DNA of 64,000 nt, from contig JBAIAA010000117.1 in NCBI GenBank assembly GCA_037893245.1, positions 1,736,001 through 1,800,000 on the forward strand, read 5' to 3'. Each line of letters starts with the position of its first letter. Positions within the stretch are counted from its first letter, which is position 1. This document shows positions 11,926-23,615 of this stretch, one piece after another. The translations under genes and the position numbers were made by a program. Under the pieces are notes generated by a model that was not told the DNA's origin, ran no database searches, and saw only the letters and a list, made by a program, of their open reading frames with translations. Source of the stretch: Crossaster papposus (lineage: Eukaryota; Echinodermata; Asteroidea; Velatida; Solasteridae).

Positions 11926-12497
11926 ATCATAATCTTAATACGTACATGTACATACAAATTGTACGGCCGCTAAGCCAAGCGCGCGCCTGGCCTATATATG
12001 TATACGTATTTGGACCCTTGTTGCTGCACTGTGTGTATAGGCCTTGTTCCCGCTGGCCCTATCCAGGGCAGCCATTAGGTTTTATACAATGCGTGTATTA
12101 TATTTACACATACGTACATGAACATGTACATTTACATGCAAATTCGGTACCGGACCCTGTATGTAAATTGTGTACTGTACGTTTACATTATGTACGGTAC
12201 ATGTGAGCGTGTTTGCGCTTTTACTGGCTACGCCTAGGCCATCGGTACGGTTCTTTCAAATACGTCTAGGCGCCTATATCCTAGACGTATTCGGACCGCG
12301 CCGATGGCCACATAATGGATGTCTTACGTTTAATTGCTCATGCACTAGTAATAGCGCGAAGGGGGACAATTTGAGGTTTTACGCAAGCGTGTGTACGTGC
12401 ACATGTTATTTTATGAACGGCTTGCAGCTTCGTGACGTCATGCCGACCGCGAGAATATAATATTAATGCAGAACATAAATCGACCAAACATAGATAG

Positions 12498-12508
12498 TGC
12501 GCATGCGC
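12498..12508. promoter_or_regulatory. NRF1-type palindromic site (TGCGCATGCGC)
   Basis: TGCGCATGCGC matches the NRF1 core exactly, in a locally CpG-containing stretch that also has TGACGTCA at 12,433-12,440. NRF1 sites commonly mark housekeeping promoters. It lies 1.7 kb upstream of the BEN gene start, so it could belong to a promoter for that gene, but no transcription start can be seen. Confidence 0.35.
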
Positions 12509-12619
12509 GCGTAATTAAGCCCGCATCTATGGTTTCCAAGTAAACAAACATCATCCTAGGAAAGTGGGGCCGCTCGAAAATTAAAAAAACGGGGATGGGA
12601 TAGCACAAATTGAGATTTA

Positions 12620-13250
12620 ATGACATTTAATGAGGTTCACAAAACATTTAACCAATAATATTAAAATGCAAAAACAATTCACAGAATTAAAAAAAACATG
12701 TGCGACATATTGCATTTTTATTTAGTTGCATCAATGACAGCATCAATAATTTCTCAAACAAAAACACCCCCTAACTTTTACTACATAAGATCACCAGTTT
12801 GCAGATTACAAGTTTCTTACAACTGATTGAATTGGTCAATTGTCTTTTCTATTTTGTTGGTTTATTTTATAAAAATAACAATAAATCAAGCATATTAAGC
12901 ATATACATTACATTAACAATTAATTATATTAAATTTACACAAAACGTACAATACGATACAGTTTTTAAAGGTTTGAAAAAAAGAAAAAGTTTAAAATAAT
13001 ACGTTTGAGGCAAATAAAGCTTCAAATAATTTATCCCCGCGGGACAGTTTGCAAGGCTTTGACGGAACTAGAGTTTGGTCAATTCAGGTCACTCCCCTTG
13101 TGGTCGGATTGATTTATGGATATGAACTAGTTCAGTCTTGGCTTGATACTATAACCTGAATTCGAGCACTCAGCCACCCACTTTCGTTTGAGCAGTCGAC
13201 CTGTTTGCATGGTTGTAGAAATTTCGTCTTGCAAAAAATTCATTTAATGT
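12620..13250. other. AT-rich noncoding stretch
   Basis: No gene or clear repeat seen between the CpG-containing patch near 12.5 kb and the GC-rich block that begins near 13.27 kb. Confidence 0.4.
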
Positions 13251-13269
13251 TTTCTTGCCGATAAGTTCG

Positions 13270-13650
13270 CCAAATATTGGCGTAAATATGCCCCGTGCCA
13301 GGTCGAAGCGACGGGTTGCCTCTGGGCCGGTGGATGGAGCCAAGCGGCCGCAAGGACGGCCTCGATCGTTCGTCCTCTCGGCAGGATGCTGTGGCCAGTC
13401 GACGCGATGCGAGTTCAGTCGAGCCATGGAATGCACCGACGGTAGCGGGTATTGCATACCCGGCCGTTGGATACGGCAGGCCCTGTCATCAGCAGCGACG
13501 GAGGCCCAATTGTTGCACCATCCACCATCGGTCGGTCCGGAGGTGACTCGTCCACGACTTTGGAGTCGGGTAAGTCTAGTGTGGCTATTAATGCTGAGGA
13601 ATCAACCCCTCAACCAATTATTACCACTAGTGTTCAGTCTATTTGGCCGT
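13270..13650 (+). other. GC-rich coding-like remnant, possibly the 5' end of a retroelement Gag
   Basis: A basic, Arg/Ser/Pro-rich reading (MPRARSKRRVASGPVDGAKR) and an overlapping frame with SSDGGPIVAPSTIGRSGGDS resemble N-terminal regions of repetitive retroelement polyproteins seen in invertebrates. Composition is sharply more GC-rich than its surroundings. No reverse transcriptase, integrase or terminal repeat is visible. I treat it as a short broken fossil piece of unknown family. Confidence 0.3.
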
Positions 13651-13654
13651 GCGT

Positions 13655-13812
13655 CACCAACTGTGACAAAATTGCTAAATATAATTGCTGTTTGCGTAAC
13701 CAACTGTGACAATATTGCTGAATATAATTGCTGTTTGCGTCACAAACTGTGACAATATTGCTAAATATAAATTGCTGTTTGCGTCACCAACTGTGACAAT
13801 ATTGCTGTTCCC
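13655..13812 (+). repeat. 43-46-bp tandem repeat, about 3.5 copies
   Basis: Unit built from CAACTGTGACAATATTGCT then AAATATAATTGCTGTTTGCGT. Looser GCTGTCCCGTGCTA / GCTTCGG copies continue to about 13,960. Confidence 0.7.
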
Positions 13813-14201
13813 CGACATCAGCTTCGGACGGGAACAAACTGTGATAATTGTGTAATATAATATTGCTGTCCTGTGCTACCAGCTTCGGGCACGGACAAAC
13901 TGTCTTTACATTGCTTGCATTGCTGTCCCGTGCTATCATAGCTTCAAGCTGGGACAGCGCTTACAACAATAAACGGCTGCTCAGACCTGAAACGCAACAA
14001 ATACGAGTGCTCGATCCTGTATGTCCAGTCTTGTCACATGTGGGGATAAAGTAAAGTTTAAGCAAGCAATCACATATAGGCTTCTATATTGTTTTAAGGA
14101 ATTATCCTTTCGGCGCCGAAAAAGCAGTATAAAATCCCCTCCCGCCAAATTCAAAGCACATTTTGTGATTTGTGAGCTTGTTGCATGCACAGGACACAAT
14201 C

Positions 14202-17200
14202 ATGACATCCAGGACACTAAGAGCATCGATGAAAGGTAGGCCCCGACTGCCTTTTTGTTAACAAATTTACACCTCAAACTAGAAATTAACTTCGTTATTA
14301 AACCTAAGCTTTATAATTTTTTTTAACAAGGCCTAGACCTACCGGTATGATGATGGCCTTAGGCCATGAATATGAACCCCCCCCCCCCCCTTCCTGTCCT
14401 TAGCTTAGACATATAACGTATTGTTAGGCCTATGTCTTGCCTTTATTTATTTAAACTAACATTAATGTTGGGGTTAGGCTTAAACTAAAGCAAAATAAGA
14501 AATCCCGGGTGCTCTTTCAGCATTGATCAAACTACTGAAAAGTGTTTTCAAGGTACTGTTTTCAAGTTTTGTTTTTTGTATTGGTTTTTAAATTTGTATG
14601 ACTAACATTATTTTTTTCTGCTTTCTTAAGTGTTTTATATGTGAAGTGTTCATAACAATTCTGCTGTTGGCGGCGAAAAAGACCAATATATTAATTAAAC
14701 CAATATATTATAGGCTAGGCTATGGAAAATATAATAGGCCAAGGCTAGGACATCATAAAGCTTTAGTTTTAATTTGTAAAATTTAATTATACGGCCTAGT
14801 TTAACAGTGATAAACGGCCTCTACTAGGCCTAGCCTACTATTACTAGGGCCTAGTCTAAGCATACTGTCATTAAAAAATGAAGCAATCCAGCTTTATATT
14901 TGTACAAAATCCAACAGGAAAACGATATATTTGTTTACTTTGAATTGGTTTCCTTTTTTGGTGGCAGTTGCCAAGGAGTCGCTTGTGCTGTTTGACAGCG
15001 ATGAAAAAACAACAATTGTGAAGACCAGTGCACTGCATTTTCATGGGCCTCCACAAAACATCAAGCCCGGTTCGGCTGTTAGCATACATTGGGGGGGATG
15101 AGCTGCTCAGTGCTAAAGTGCTTTGTTTGTCAGGTAAGCTAAATTAAATTGCATATGATCTGAAAACAGTTTTGAATGTGTATTACTGAAAGTATTAGGC
15201 CTTGGTCAATGTTACAGATTGCTACCGGTATGTTAAACAAATTACTTTTGGGATTTGGTCACTGGCTCTGTGTTCTTGTCGAGCAAGAATTAAATAAAAC
15301 ATTTAATTACGTAAGGCCCTATATAGAATTCAAATTTATTGGGGAAACAACATTGTTCCCAAAAAAATCTAAATTGGCATTTTGAGAATATTTTGAGAGT
15401 ACAAGATCTCTCTGAAAATTAAAAAACAAAACAAAAAGGGCCTCCGCCTTCATGACGCTAAACATGTTTGTTTTTTATACAAACTTATACAAACTGCTTT
15501 TAGTCTGTGGTGCCAAACAAAATTAATTGTGTGCACAAACCCATGCAACAAAGCTCCTCATTTTGTCCTTTCTTAAAGTATCATTTAAAAAAGAAATTTG
15601 TATGCAAATTAACACCAATTATTTAGTATATAGACTACAAAATCTTGCTGTCATAATTGTCTGCCATTACATGTTATGTTCTAGGGCTCTAAATTGTTTT
15701 AGCAATGTCAATTTAGATTATAGGTGTCAATATTATGAGCATTACCACAAAGTTTTTGTTTTTTATTATTATTTTAATAATGCGATATTGTATATCATTG
15801 CATGATATACAGCATACCGGCACATTCTCACAATACAGGTTAAGTGACTCAAAGTTAAACTGTATATTTTAATAGTCCAGTCAAAATACATAATTTTGTA
15901 TTGTTGACCTCAAACAAATTGCAACAGATTGTTTTTCACCACAGTGCACTTCTATAAGGTCCCTAGAATGACATACTAAAAATCTACAAAAATCCAAGTG
16001 GTGGAAATATGACTAATTTGCATAAATCGTTAATCCCTGCCGCGTAATATATGTATTCCCATATTTGGGTATATATATATATTTTTCATTTTTTGAAAAG
16101 TTTATTTTGGTGATTCTACTTACATATCCTTACTTTAATAACATTTGCTAAATCATATAAGTCACCAGTAAGCAACTTGGTGAATTTGAAGCTCACCAAT
16201 ACTGACTACTTGATGATATCTGGAGACAGTGTAATGTGCACACATTTATAGGGTCACGAAGTTGTAATTTTTGATAATTACTATGTTCTCATAATTATTC
16301 AGTCACTTATATGATTTAGCAAATGTTATTGAAGTAAGGATATAAGTAGAATCACCAAAATACACTTTTTTTTTAAATAAAAAAAATATATACCCAAATA
16401 TGGGAATAATAATATTACGCGGCAGGGATTAACGATTTATGCAAATTAGTATTATTTCCACCACTTGGATTTTTGTAGATTTTTAGTATGTCTTTCTAGG
16501 GACCTTATAGAAGTGCACTGTGGTGAAAAACAATATGTTGCAATTTGTTTGAGGTCAAAACGTATTTTTCCTAGACTATAAGTGATTAGACCCAATTAAA
16601 GGTAGTATACACCATTGGTAATTGCTCGATTTATCAGGAATGGGTGGATTTGGGGGGTTGTATTTTATAGTAAATATCATCTAACTAACCTGTCCGAAGT
16701 TTTACAATCATGATTGCCGAGAAAAACACAAAAAACAACGTTTGTTTTCAACCGGCGTTACCAGTTATTCTTATGTTATTTGTGTTTTTTCGAAAAAGTT
16801 TTTTTTTTTTAAATTATATTTTTCAGAATAACTAAAGTATATCTAGCGCAATCATTTTGCTGGATGCCTAGAATCATTATTTACTTTCAGATGAGTAAGA
16901 TATTTCTTAATAATTCGGTAGTAATTTTTTTTCTCGATATCTGCAAATGGTGTATCCTATCTTTAAGGCCCCAAAAAGTTCTGCTTCCGGTTACATGGCA
17001 TTTAAAAATAGGGTATGTATCGGTAGAAAAGAATTTTTGGGTGAATGCAGTCAAGGTGCAAGGTACCGGTAGTAGTAATTGATGGTTTTGGTAGTTCTCT
17101 TTTATATCATCTAACTAACCTGTCCGTTTTACAATCATGATTGCCGAGAAAAACAAAAAAAACAACGTTTGTTTTCAACCGGCGTTACCAGTTATTCTTA

Positions 17201-19871
17201 TGTTATTTGTGTTTTTTCGAAAAAGTTTCTTTTTTTTTAATTATATTTTTCAGAATAACTAAGCATTATGGGTGGATAATTACCCTCATCAAAAATGAAC
17301 CATTCCATAAAAAAGGAACATCCAATCATGTCCTTCCATGGCATTTAAAAATAGGGTATGTATCGGTAGAAAAGAATTTTTGGGTGAATGCAGTCAAGGT
17401 GCAAGGTACCGGTAGTAGTAATTGATGGTTTTGGTAGTTCTCTTTTTCTCCAAAAATATGTTAAGGTCGAGGCTGTCAAAGTAGGGTAGGTAGGATAACT
17501 GGAAACAGAACAAATTTGTTTGGCCTAATAAAATACATTTCAAATGATTGCCAGTTGGTAATCACTGGGAAATGATACAAAATTCCACTAATGGATTTAT
17601 TGTGGATTGTTTGTATGATTTCGTTCATTTATGATTTTGTATCAATCTCGCCTAGATATTGAAAATGTACAAACACTTACAATTAAAGTTCTTTTTGTTA
17701 AATCCAGATGACAGAACAATCCTCAATGAGGCGGACAGGAACCACGGCAGGGAGCTGAAAAAGAAACCCAAAAAAAGAACATCAAAAGAAAAGGTAGCTA
17801 TCAAATGAGTGCAAAGTTTTCTACTTTTTAATACACAGATGATATTAATGTTTTGAGGTTCAAATGATTTAATCAATAACCTGATCTCAAGTGGTTTTTT
17901 TTTTAGTAATGTTTTTGGGATATATATTGTGGCAGTATATGGTCATTCTTGTCAAATCACTTAAATTTATAAAAAGTTGTTAGGGGTCCGATTCAGGTTT
18001 AGGTAAACCCCGTTTTCTAAAAAATATCTGAGCTTATATCACGAACAAACATGCAATTTTAGTGCCCACTTCCAAAACCCTTAAGATGAGAAAATTACAT
18101 GTATTCTTTCTCTATTTTCTTCCCTTGTAGTAGGGCACAAAAAATGTATGTGTTTTAACCAGTTCGCGCCGTGATTATTTTAACATCACCGAGTTGAGGA
18201 AAGGGATTACTTTTAACGAAACTTGATCCGAGACGGGTTCAGGCCGATTGTACGAGGAAGCACACCCACGCATTTCCGGCCTTGCTCCCTGCCGATAGAC
18301 ATTTCCGGCCTTGCTCATGACGTGTTTATGCGTCATCCGTTTTGAATCTGGGGAAAACTTTGCGTGTATATACCGGCACGTCCTCCGGTGCGAACTGGTT
18401 AAACAAATCTGAACTTAGACCCTAACTCTAGTTGATTTTGCATAATTTTTTTTTAACAATCCGTTTTCATTTGGTATGTTTCAATATCCCTTTCTAGCCA
18501 AAGGAAGCTCCCAAAACGAAACACATAAAAAAGAATGTAGCTTCGGTGTTGGCCGTTTTTCCATCAGCGGGGATGGAATTAAGCCCGTTTGACCAAGAGG
18601 CTGAACCACAAGATTTTAACCCTACCCAGGAAGAAAGCAGCGACCCCACCCATGAAGAAAGCAGCGACCCCACCCATGAAGAAAGCATCAACCCCCCCAG
18701 TAAGGAAAACATACCGGTAGTGGTACAGTTTGGGGACGAGTTGGGGGATTTTCTTTTAAATATGTTTGGGGAAGATTTTCAGGGCGAAAGGGAGCAGGGT
18801 GAAGGGGAGCAGGGCGGAGGGGAGCAGGAAGGGGGGGGCAGCGAGAAGGACAGCTGGAGGGGGAGGGGCAGGAGGTGGGGCAGCGAGAAAGAGGGGAGCA
18901 AGAAGAAGAGGAGCCAGAAGGAGGGCAGCAGGAAGTAGGAGAGCAGGAAGAAGGGGAGGAGGGGCAGCAAGAAAGAGGACAGCGGGAGGGAGGGGAGCAG
19001 GAGGTGGGGGAGCCAGAAGGAGGGCAGCAGGAAGGAGGGCAGCAGAAAGAAGGGGAGGAGGGGCAGCGAGAAAGAGGACAGCGGGAGGGAGGGGATCAGG
19101 AGTGGGGGGAGCAAAAATGAGAGGAGCCAGAAGGAGGGCAGCAAGACGGAGAGGAGCACGAAGGAGGGGAGGAGGGGCAGCGACAAAGAAGACAGCGGGA
19201 GGGGGGGGGGGGGGGGGGCAGGAGGGGGGGCAGCGGGAAAGATGGGAGCCAGAAGGAGGGGAGCAAGAAGGAGGGCAGCGGGGGGGAGGGCAGCCGGAAG
19301 GAGTGGTGCAGGGAAGTTGGGAGGAAGATGATGAAGAAGAGTGGATGATGAAGAAGAGTGGATGGGGTGGCAAGAGGAAAGAGGGGGGGAGGAGGGGACA
19401 GGGATTAGGCAGTTGCTGAATAAAATAATCACAAACCAAAACTTGTTACTTCTCCGTCTTCGGGAGCATACGGGAGCATTGGCCCGTATATCGGCCCATC
19501 TCGTAGGCCAGCATAACCCTTTGAGGACCGATGCTCCCGGTGCTCCCAGGGCGGTGGAACCAGTTGGAGATCTTTCTGTAGAAGAGCTACGTGCTATTCA
19601 TGAGAAATCAGGCTCACCTGCCAATTTTGCAGTTATGCTTTCTCGAAGATTTTTCACGGCGCATGAACTGGCACATCAAAGAACTTTACTTGAAGGGCGG
19701 GGGGCTAAAGCTCTGGGTAACCACGTAGAGGGTCCACTTGGTGATTGCCTTGACTTTGTAAAGGAGAATTTTTTTCAGATCGAGCCTAGGAGTGCCGAAG
19801 CCTGGAAAAAGGCTTGTAAGGCTATTGATGCCTCAGGCAGAAGGCTGCTCATGAAGGAGCTCCTTCAATAA
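14202..19871 (+). CDS. BEN-domain protein gene (four exons)
   Basis: Predicted exons are 14202-14235 (MTSRTLRASMK), 14968-15133, 17708-17793 and 18498-19871, all GT-AG with phases 1, 1, 0. Exon 2 encodes a small barrel-like segment (AKESLVLFDSDEKTTIVKTS ... LLSAKVLCLSG) as found before some BEN proteins. Exon 3 is Lys-rich and NLS-like. Exon 4 begins with an acidic PTHEESSDPTHEESS linker, passes through a G/A-rich minisatellite, and ends with a BEN-like domain (ARRFF-type helix FTAHELAHQRTLLEGRGAKA, then LDFVKENFF and AWKKACKAIDASGRRLL). BEN proteins bind DNA and act in chromatin and repression. A run of seven G at 15091-15097 throws exon 2 out of frame; six G would keep VHWGDELL-type reading. 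The minisatellite also breaks the frame (TAG at 18936-18938). Either a decaying gene or homopolymer/repeat errors in the assembly. Confidence 0.65.
15420..15472. repeat. End fragment of the 19.9 kb TIR family
   Basis: AGGGCCTCCGCCTTCATGAC and GCTAAACATGTTTGTTTTTT match the right end of the element at 19,919-20,357. The rest of this copy is not recognisable. Confidence 0.45.
15872..16580. mobile_element. Foldback element with ~290-bp inverted arms
   Basis: Left arm 15872-16164 (starting ATAGTCCAGTCAAAATA) is inverted at about 16310-16580 (ending CTAGACTATA). About 150 bp of loop contain CACCAATACTGACTACTTG. Shared landmarks in both arms: CACTTCTATAAGGTCCCTAG, GTGGAAATA, GCATAAATCGTTAATCCCTG, CCCATATTTGGGTATATA. 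It carries no gene. It sits in intron 2 of the BEN gene. A larger, rearranged relative is at 20,692-22,604. Confidence 0.75.
16596..16966 (+). mobile_element. TTAA-flanked MITE, copy 1
   Basis: Begins TTAAAGGTAGTATACACCA and ends TGGTGTATCCTATCTTTAA, an inverted pair, with TTAA at both edges. Interior landmarks CAACCGGCG, TTCAGATGAGTAAGATATTT and CTGGATGCCTAG are shared with copies at 28,498 (inverted) and 56,438. TTAA targets point to the piggyBac or Kolobok group; AGG..CCT ends favour Kolobok by inference. Confidence 0.7.
17104..17446 (+). repeat. Tandem partial duplication of 16,674-17,103
   Basis: TATCATCTAACTAACCTGTC through TTTTTCAGAATAACTA repeats the MITE interior. GGCATTTAAAAATAGGGTAT to GGTTTTGGTAGTTCTCTTTT repeats 16,998-17,103. 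The middle part of the original is replaced by about 70 unrelated bases. Confidence 0.7.
18780..19330 (+). repeat. G/A-rich minisatellite inside BEN exon 4
   Basis: About 550 bp of degenerate GGAGCAGGA, GGAGGGCAGC and AGAAGGAGG units on the + strand, with runs of up to 21 G near 19,200-19,219. All three + frames are Glu/Gly/Gln/Arg-rich, so coding would survive only if unit changes came in threes. The - strand is pure C/T-rich and gives long Pro/Leu frames that are artefacts. Homopolymers make this region prone to sequencing error. Confidence 0.8.
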
Positions 19872-19872
19872 A
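19867..19872 (+). terminator. AATAAA poly(A) signal overlapping the BEN stop codon
   Basis: The stop TAA (19869-19871) lies inside AATAAA (19867-19872), giving a very short 3' UTR if used. Confidence 0.5.
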
Positions 19873-19918
19873 ATTTGAGCTGTAAAATATAAAGAAAAAG
19901 TGAAAACATCTTTGTTAT

Positions 19919-20357
19919 TGTTAGGCCAAATAAAAAAACAAACATGTTTAGCGTCACCGCCCGCTTCCTTTTTGGGGGCCGCCTCCTTTTTTTTTTCTAT
20001 TTTAAAAAAAAATCATAAATTTGATAATTTTGGCAATTTTTTTTTTTTTAAAGATAATAAAATTTTAAGATCGTATTTTAGACTTTACCATCACTGTGTA
20101 CATGTTCTGGAAATATTTTTTTTCCTTATAGGAAGGCTAGGGTGTAGTCGTGTACGGTGCATACTTGATCGACCCACATGAATTTGAATGTTTAATCGTG
20201 GGTGAACCATGTTTTAATTTTAAATTTGAAGATAGGGTGTGACATGTTTACTGCATGACTCGAATTAAAGATGTGTTGGGCGGCCATTTTGAAGAAAAAA
20301 AATAAGGGCCTCCTTCCTTGTTAAAAAAGGGCATGGCGCTAAACATGCTTTTCTTTT
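19919..20357. mobile_element. TIR element just downstream of the BEN gene
   Basis: TTAGGCCAAATAAAAAAACA and CATGTTTAGCG at the left end are inverted at 20,290-20,357 (CGCTAAACATG, TTTTATTTGGCCTTA). The inverted arms are about 60 bp. The left half was copied with the BEN 3' end into 21,556-22,153. Confidence 0.6.
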
Positions 20358-20691
20358 ATTTGGCCTTATAATATCGGAACCTTAAAATCAAAACATCTTT
20401 CTGAAGAAAAATTTGTCATGGTCAGAGCCCAATAAAAGTCGAAACACAAAATTAAATCCAAAAATTCAAAATACGAAAGTAAGAAAAACAAAATGACCAG
20501 TTTTATACTTCACCCAGAGAAAAAAATTGTCCATGGAAAAAATAATATAAATATTTCAGTAACTACGCCAACCAAAATACAAGCATTCCGTTATTAATTA
20601 AATTATATTAAATTTATTTATTATTCTGTGCCAATTCATGCGCGGTAAAATAATCTCCTGCAGGCCTGACTGCATACCTTGGTATATTGTT

Positions 20692-22604
20692 TATAGTCCA
20701 GTCAAAATATCAAATTTTGTATGGTTGACCTCAAACAAATTGTAACAAATCTTTTTTCATCACAGTGAACTTCTATAAGGTCCCTAGAATTACATACTAA
20801 AAAATATTTAAAAATCCAAGCGGTGGAAATATGTCTAATTTGCATAAATCGTTAATCCCTGCCGTGTAATATGTTTATTTCCATATTTGGGTAGCCTATA
20901 ATTTGCACGCATTTACCTTGTCTCCAGATATCATCAAGTAGTCAGTATGGACAAGCTTCTAATTCACCAAGTTGATTACTGGCACCGTTATTCTATTAAA
21001 ACCTTATGAAAAATCATTATGAACAATGATAACATTGTGATATTTAGCCCAGCAAACAACAACTGGGAAAAATCGTTTGTCCATACATTGGGCTAAAAAG
21101 AAGATGAAGGGTTACCTAAGGTGAGAGACTTGAACAAGTTCAAGGAAACCCCCCAAATTAAAGATGTTTGTTGCTTACAATAATCATATCTACATGTACG
21201 TTAGAATGTATTTTGAGAATTTTCCTGAACTTGTTCAAGTCTCCCATGTTAGGTAACCCTTTAACTTCTTTTTCGCCTAGTTTATAAACAAACCATTCCC
21301 CCCAGTTTTGGTTTGCTGGGCTAAATATCACAATGTTATCATTGTTCATATGATTTTCCATAAGGTTTTATTATGATAACTGTGCCAGTAAGCAACTTGG
21401 TGAATTTGAAGCTCACCAATACTGACTACTGGATGATATCTGGAGACAGTGTAATGTACGCACATTTATAGGGTCACGAAGTTGTCATTTTGGATAATTA
21501 CCATGCTCTCATAATTATTCAGTCACTTATACGCTTTAGAAAATGTTATCGAAGTAGAGCTACGTGTCATTCATGAGAAATCAGGCTCACCTGCCATTTT
21601 GCAGTTATTTTTCACGGCGCATGAACTGGCACATCGAAGAACTTTACTTGAAGGGCGGGGGGCTAAAGCTCTGGGTAACCACGTAGAGGGTCCACTTGGT
21701 GATCGCCTTGACTTTGTAAAGGATAATTTTTTCAGATCGAGCCTAGGAGTGCCGAAGCCTGGAAAAAGGCTTGTAAGGCTATTGATGCCTCAGGCAGAAG
21801 GCTGCTCATGAAGGAGCTCCTTCAATAAAATTTGAGCTGTAAAATATAAAGAAAAAGTGAAAACATCTTTGTTATTGTTAGGCCAAATATAAAAAAAAAC
21901 ATGTTTAGCGTCACCGCCCGCTTTCTTTTTGGAGGCCGCGTCCTTTTTTTTTCTTTTTGAAAAAAATCATAAATTTGATCATTTTGGTAAAAAAAATTTT
22001 TTTTTAAAGATAATAAAATTTTAAGATCGTATTTTAGACTTTAGCATCACTGTGTACATGTTCTGGAAATATTTTGTTTCCTTATAGGAAGGCTATAGGG
22101 TGTAGTCGTGTACGGTGCATACTTGATCGACCCACATGAATTTGAATGTTTAAATTCATTTTTGGTTTGCTGGGCTAAATATCACAATGTTATCATTGTT
22201 CATATGATTTTCCATTAGGTTTTATTATGATAACTGTGCCAGTAAGCAACTTGGTGAATTTGAAGCTCACCAATACTGACTACTGGATGATATCTGGAGA
22301 CAGTGTAATGTATGCACATTTATAGGGTCACGAAGTTGTCATTTTGGATAATTACCATGTTCTCATAATTATTCAGTCACTTATACGCTTTAATTTTTTT
22401 TAAATATATTACATACCCAAATATGAGAATAAATATATTACGCGGCAGGGATTAATGATTTATGCAAATTAGTCATATTTCCACCACTTGAATTTGTTAA
22501 GACTTTTGATATGTTATTGTAGGGACCTTTTTAGAAATGCATTGTGGTGAAATTTGTTTTGTTACAATTTGTTTGAGGTCAAAACTTATTTTGACTGGAC
22601 TATT
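20692..22604. mobile_element. Rearranged foldback element containing a BEN gene fragment
   Basis: Left end TATAGTCCAGTCAAAATA and right end TATTTTGACTGGACTAT are inverted copies of the family seen at 15,872. The centre is palindromic around 21,170 (GATAACATTGTGATATTTAG against CTAAATATCACAATGTTATC). The right arm is present twice (about 21,310-21,550 and 22,168-22,395). The duplicated 3' end of the BEN gene lies between these two copies. Confidence 0.7.
21556..22153 (+). pseudogene. Duplicated 3' end of the BEN gene
   Basis: Matches 19,583-20,195 at high identity, covering the last ~95 codons, stop, AATAAA and part of the downstream TIR element. Small deletions disturb the frame near the start (around GCCATTTTGCAG) and at DNFFRSSL, so it would not encode a full BEN domain. 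It has no splice acceptor or promoter. The left junction is at GAAGT|AGAGCTACG, which resembles the source's GTAGAAGAGCTACG, so microhomology may have guided the join. Confidence 0.8.
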
Positions 22605-23140
22605 ATATTGGCTTCAGTCAATGTTTTATTATGCCCTACATACAAAAAAACTGATACAGAGCCATTTAGAATAATTATAAAACAGTATATTGCAGTTTGT
22701 AAATTGTGATTCGAATTGAATTATGAAGCACTAATATTGTAAATCTTTATTTCTTGTCAAAGCTTTTTTGAATATAACTGAGAAAAAGCAAACTTCCCAA
22801 AATTGTATAAGACCAATGCATTATATTACAGAGTTGAGGCATATATCAAATAAAATCTTATTTCCTGCTTTTTCTGACCAACTGTAAAATTGAAAAAAAA
22901 AACATTTTTAACACATCAGACTCATTTTTGCAGAGTGGGTCACAAATGTGACCTGTCACTACAAAATGAGAGTAAAGTCGCACGATGTGATTTGGAAATA
23001 TGGCCATCAAAATTCAAAATATGAAGGGGTGGTCAATTTTGAGATTTTGCATATTCCCATTTTTTGGGCGAGATCAGATAATCGAAAACCTCTTAAATTA
23101 CGTGATTTTGAGTCAATTAGTGGTCTAATTAACACAGTAA
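22605..23140. other. AT-rich noncoding stretch
   Basis: No gene seen. A GTCACAAATGTGACCTGTCA word near 22,929 resembles the end of the MITE at 39,328 but no partner end is visible. Confidence 0.4.
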
Positions 23141-23148
23141 ATAAATAT

Positions 23149-23615
23149 TGGTGCTGGGCGAGTATCTCAAGTACTCGTGATCAGTTTTTTCTACTTGTAG
23201 CACTACTTGCATTTTAACTAGTCGATTACTCGTGCTAGCCCGAGTAGCAATAAATACTTGCGAGTAGTGATTGTTAGCAAGCGATGATTGTTGACAAGTA
23301 CCGATTAAGTGGTCAGTCTCTACTACTTTACTCATGACAATTGCGATGGTTTTAAGATATGATTTTTATTGATTTTCAATTCTAACTTGAGCGATAAAGG
23401 AAACAAAATTGCAGCAGAAGTCGCTGTGAAATTACTGTTATGCTTTGAATGAAAACACAAGGTGATAAACACATGTGTGACTGTCATACATGTATGTGTG
23501 ACTGTCATTTTACCCCTTGTGAAAAATGTTACAACTACTCGCGAGTACTCGATTACTCGCGAGTCATTTCATTGTGAGTACTTGAGTGGGAAAAATCACT
23601 TCTCGTCTAGCACTA
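23149..23615. mobile_element. hAT-type MITE with 8-bp target duplication
   Basis: Ends TGGTGCTGGGCGAG and (inverted) TAGTGCTAGACGAG. An exact 8-bp direct repeat ATAAATAT flanks it at 23141-23148 and 23616-23623, as expected of hAT elements. The interior is rich in ACTCGCGAGTA palindromes near both ends and has no transposase. Confidence 0.8.

Larger units (their letters stand above)
10840..12145 (+). repeat. Cluster of about four ~200-bp repeat copies
   Basis: Copies start near 10,870, 11,080, 11,430 and 11,970. Each carries GCGCGCCTGGCCTAT, CGTATTTGGACCC, TTGCTGCACTGTGTGT, GGCTGGCCC, CAGGGCAGCCATTA and ACAAGGCGTGT in that order, separated by TACATGTA-rich spacers. A fifth copy lies at 3,780-3,985. 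No coding potential; the overlapping short frames on both strands are by-products of the repeats. Confidence 0.7.

Noticed and set aside
18756-19439. Long Pro/Leu/Ser-rich frames on the - strand
   Set aside because: Complement of the G/A-rich minisatellite in BEN exon 4; pure low complexity.
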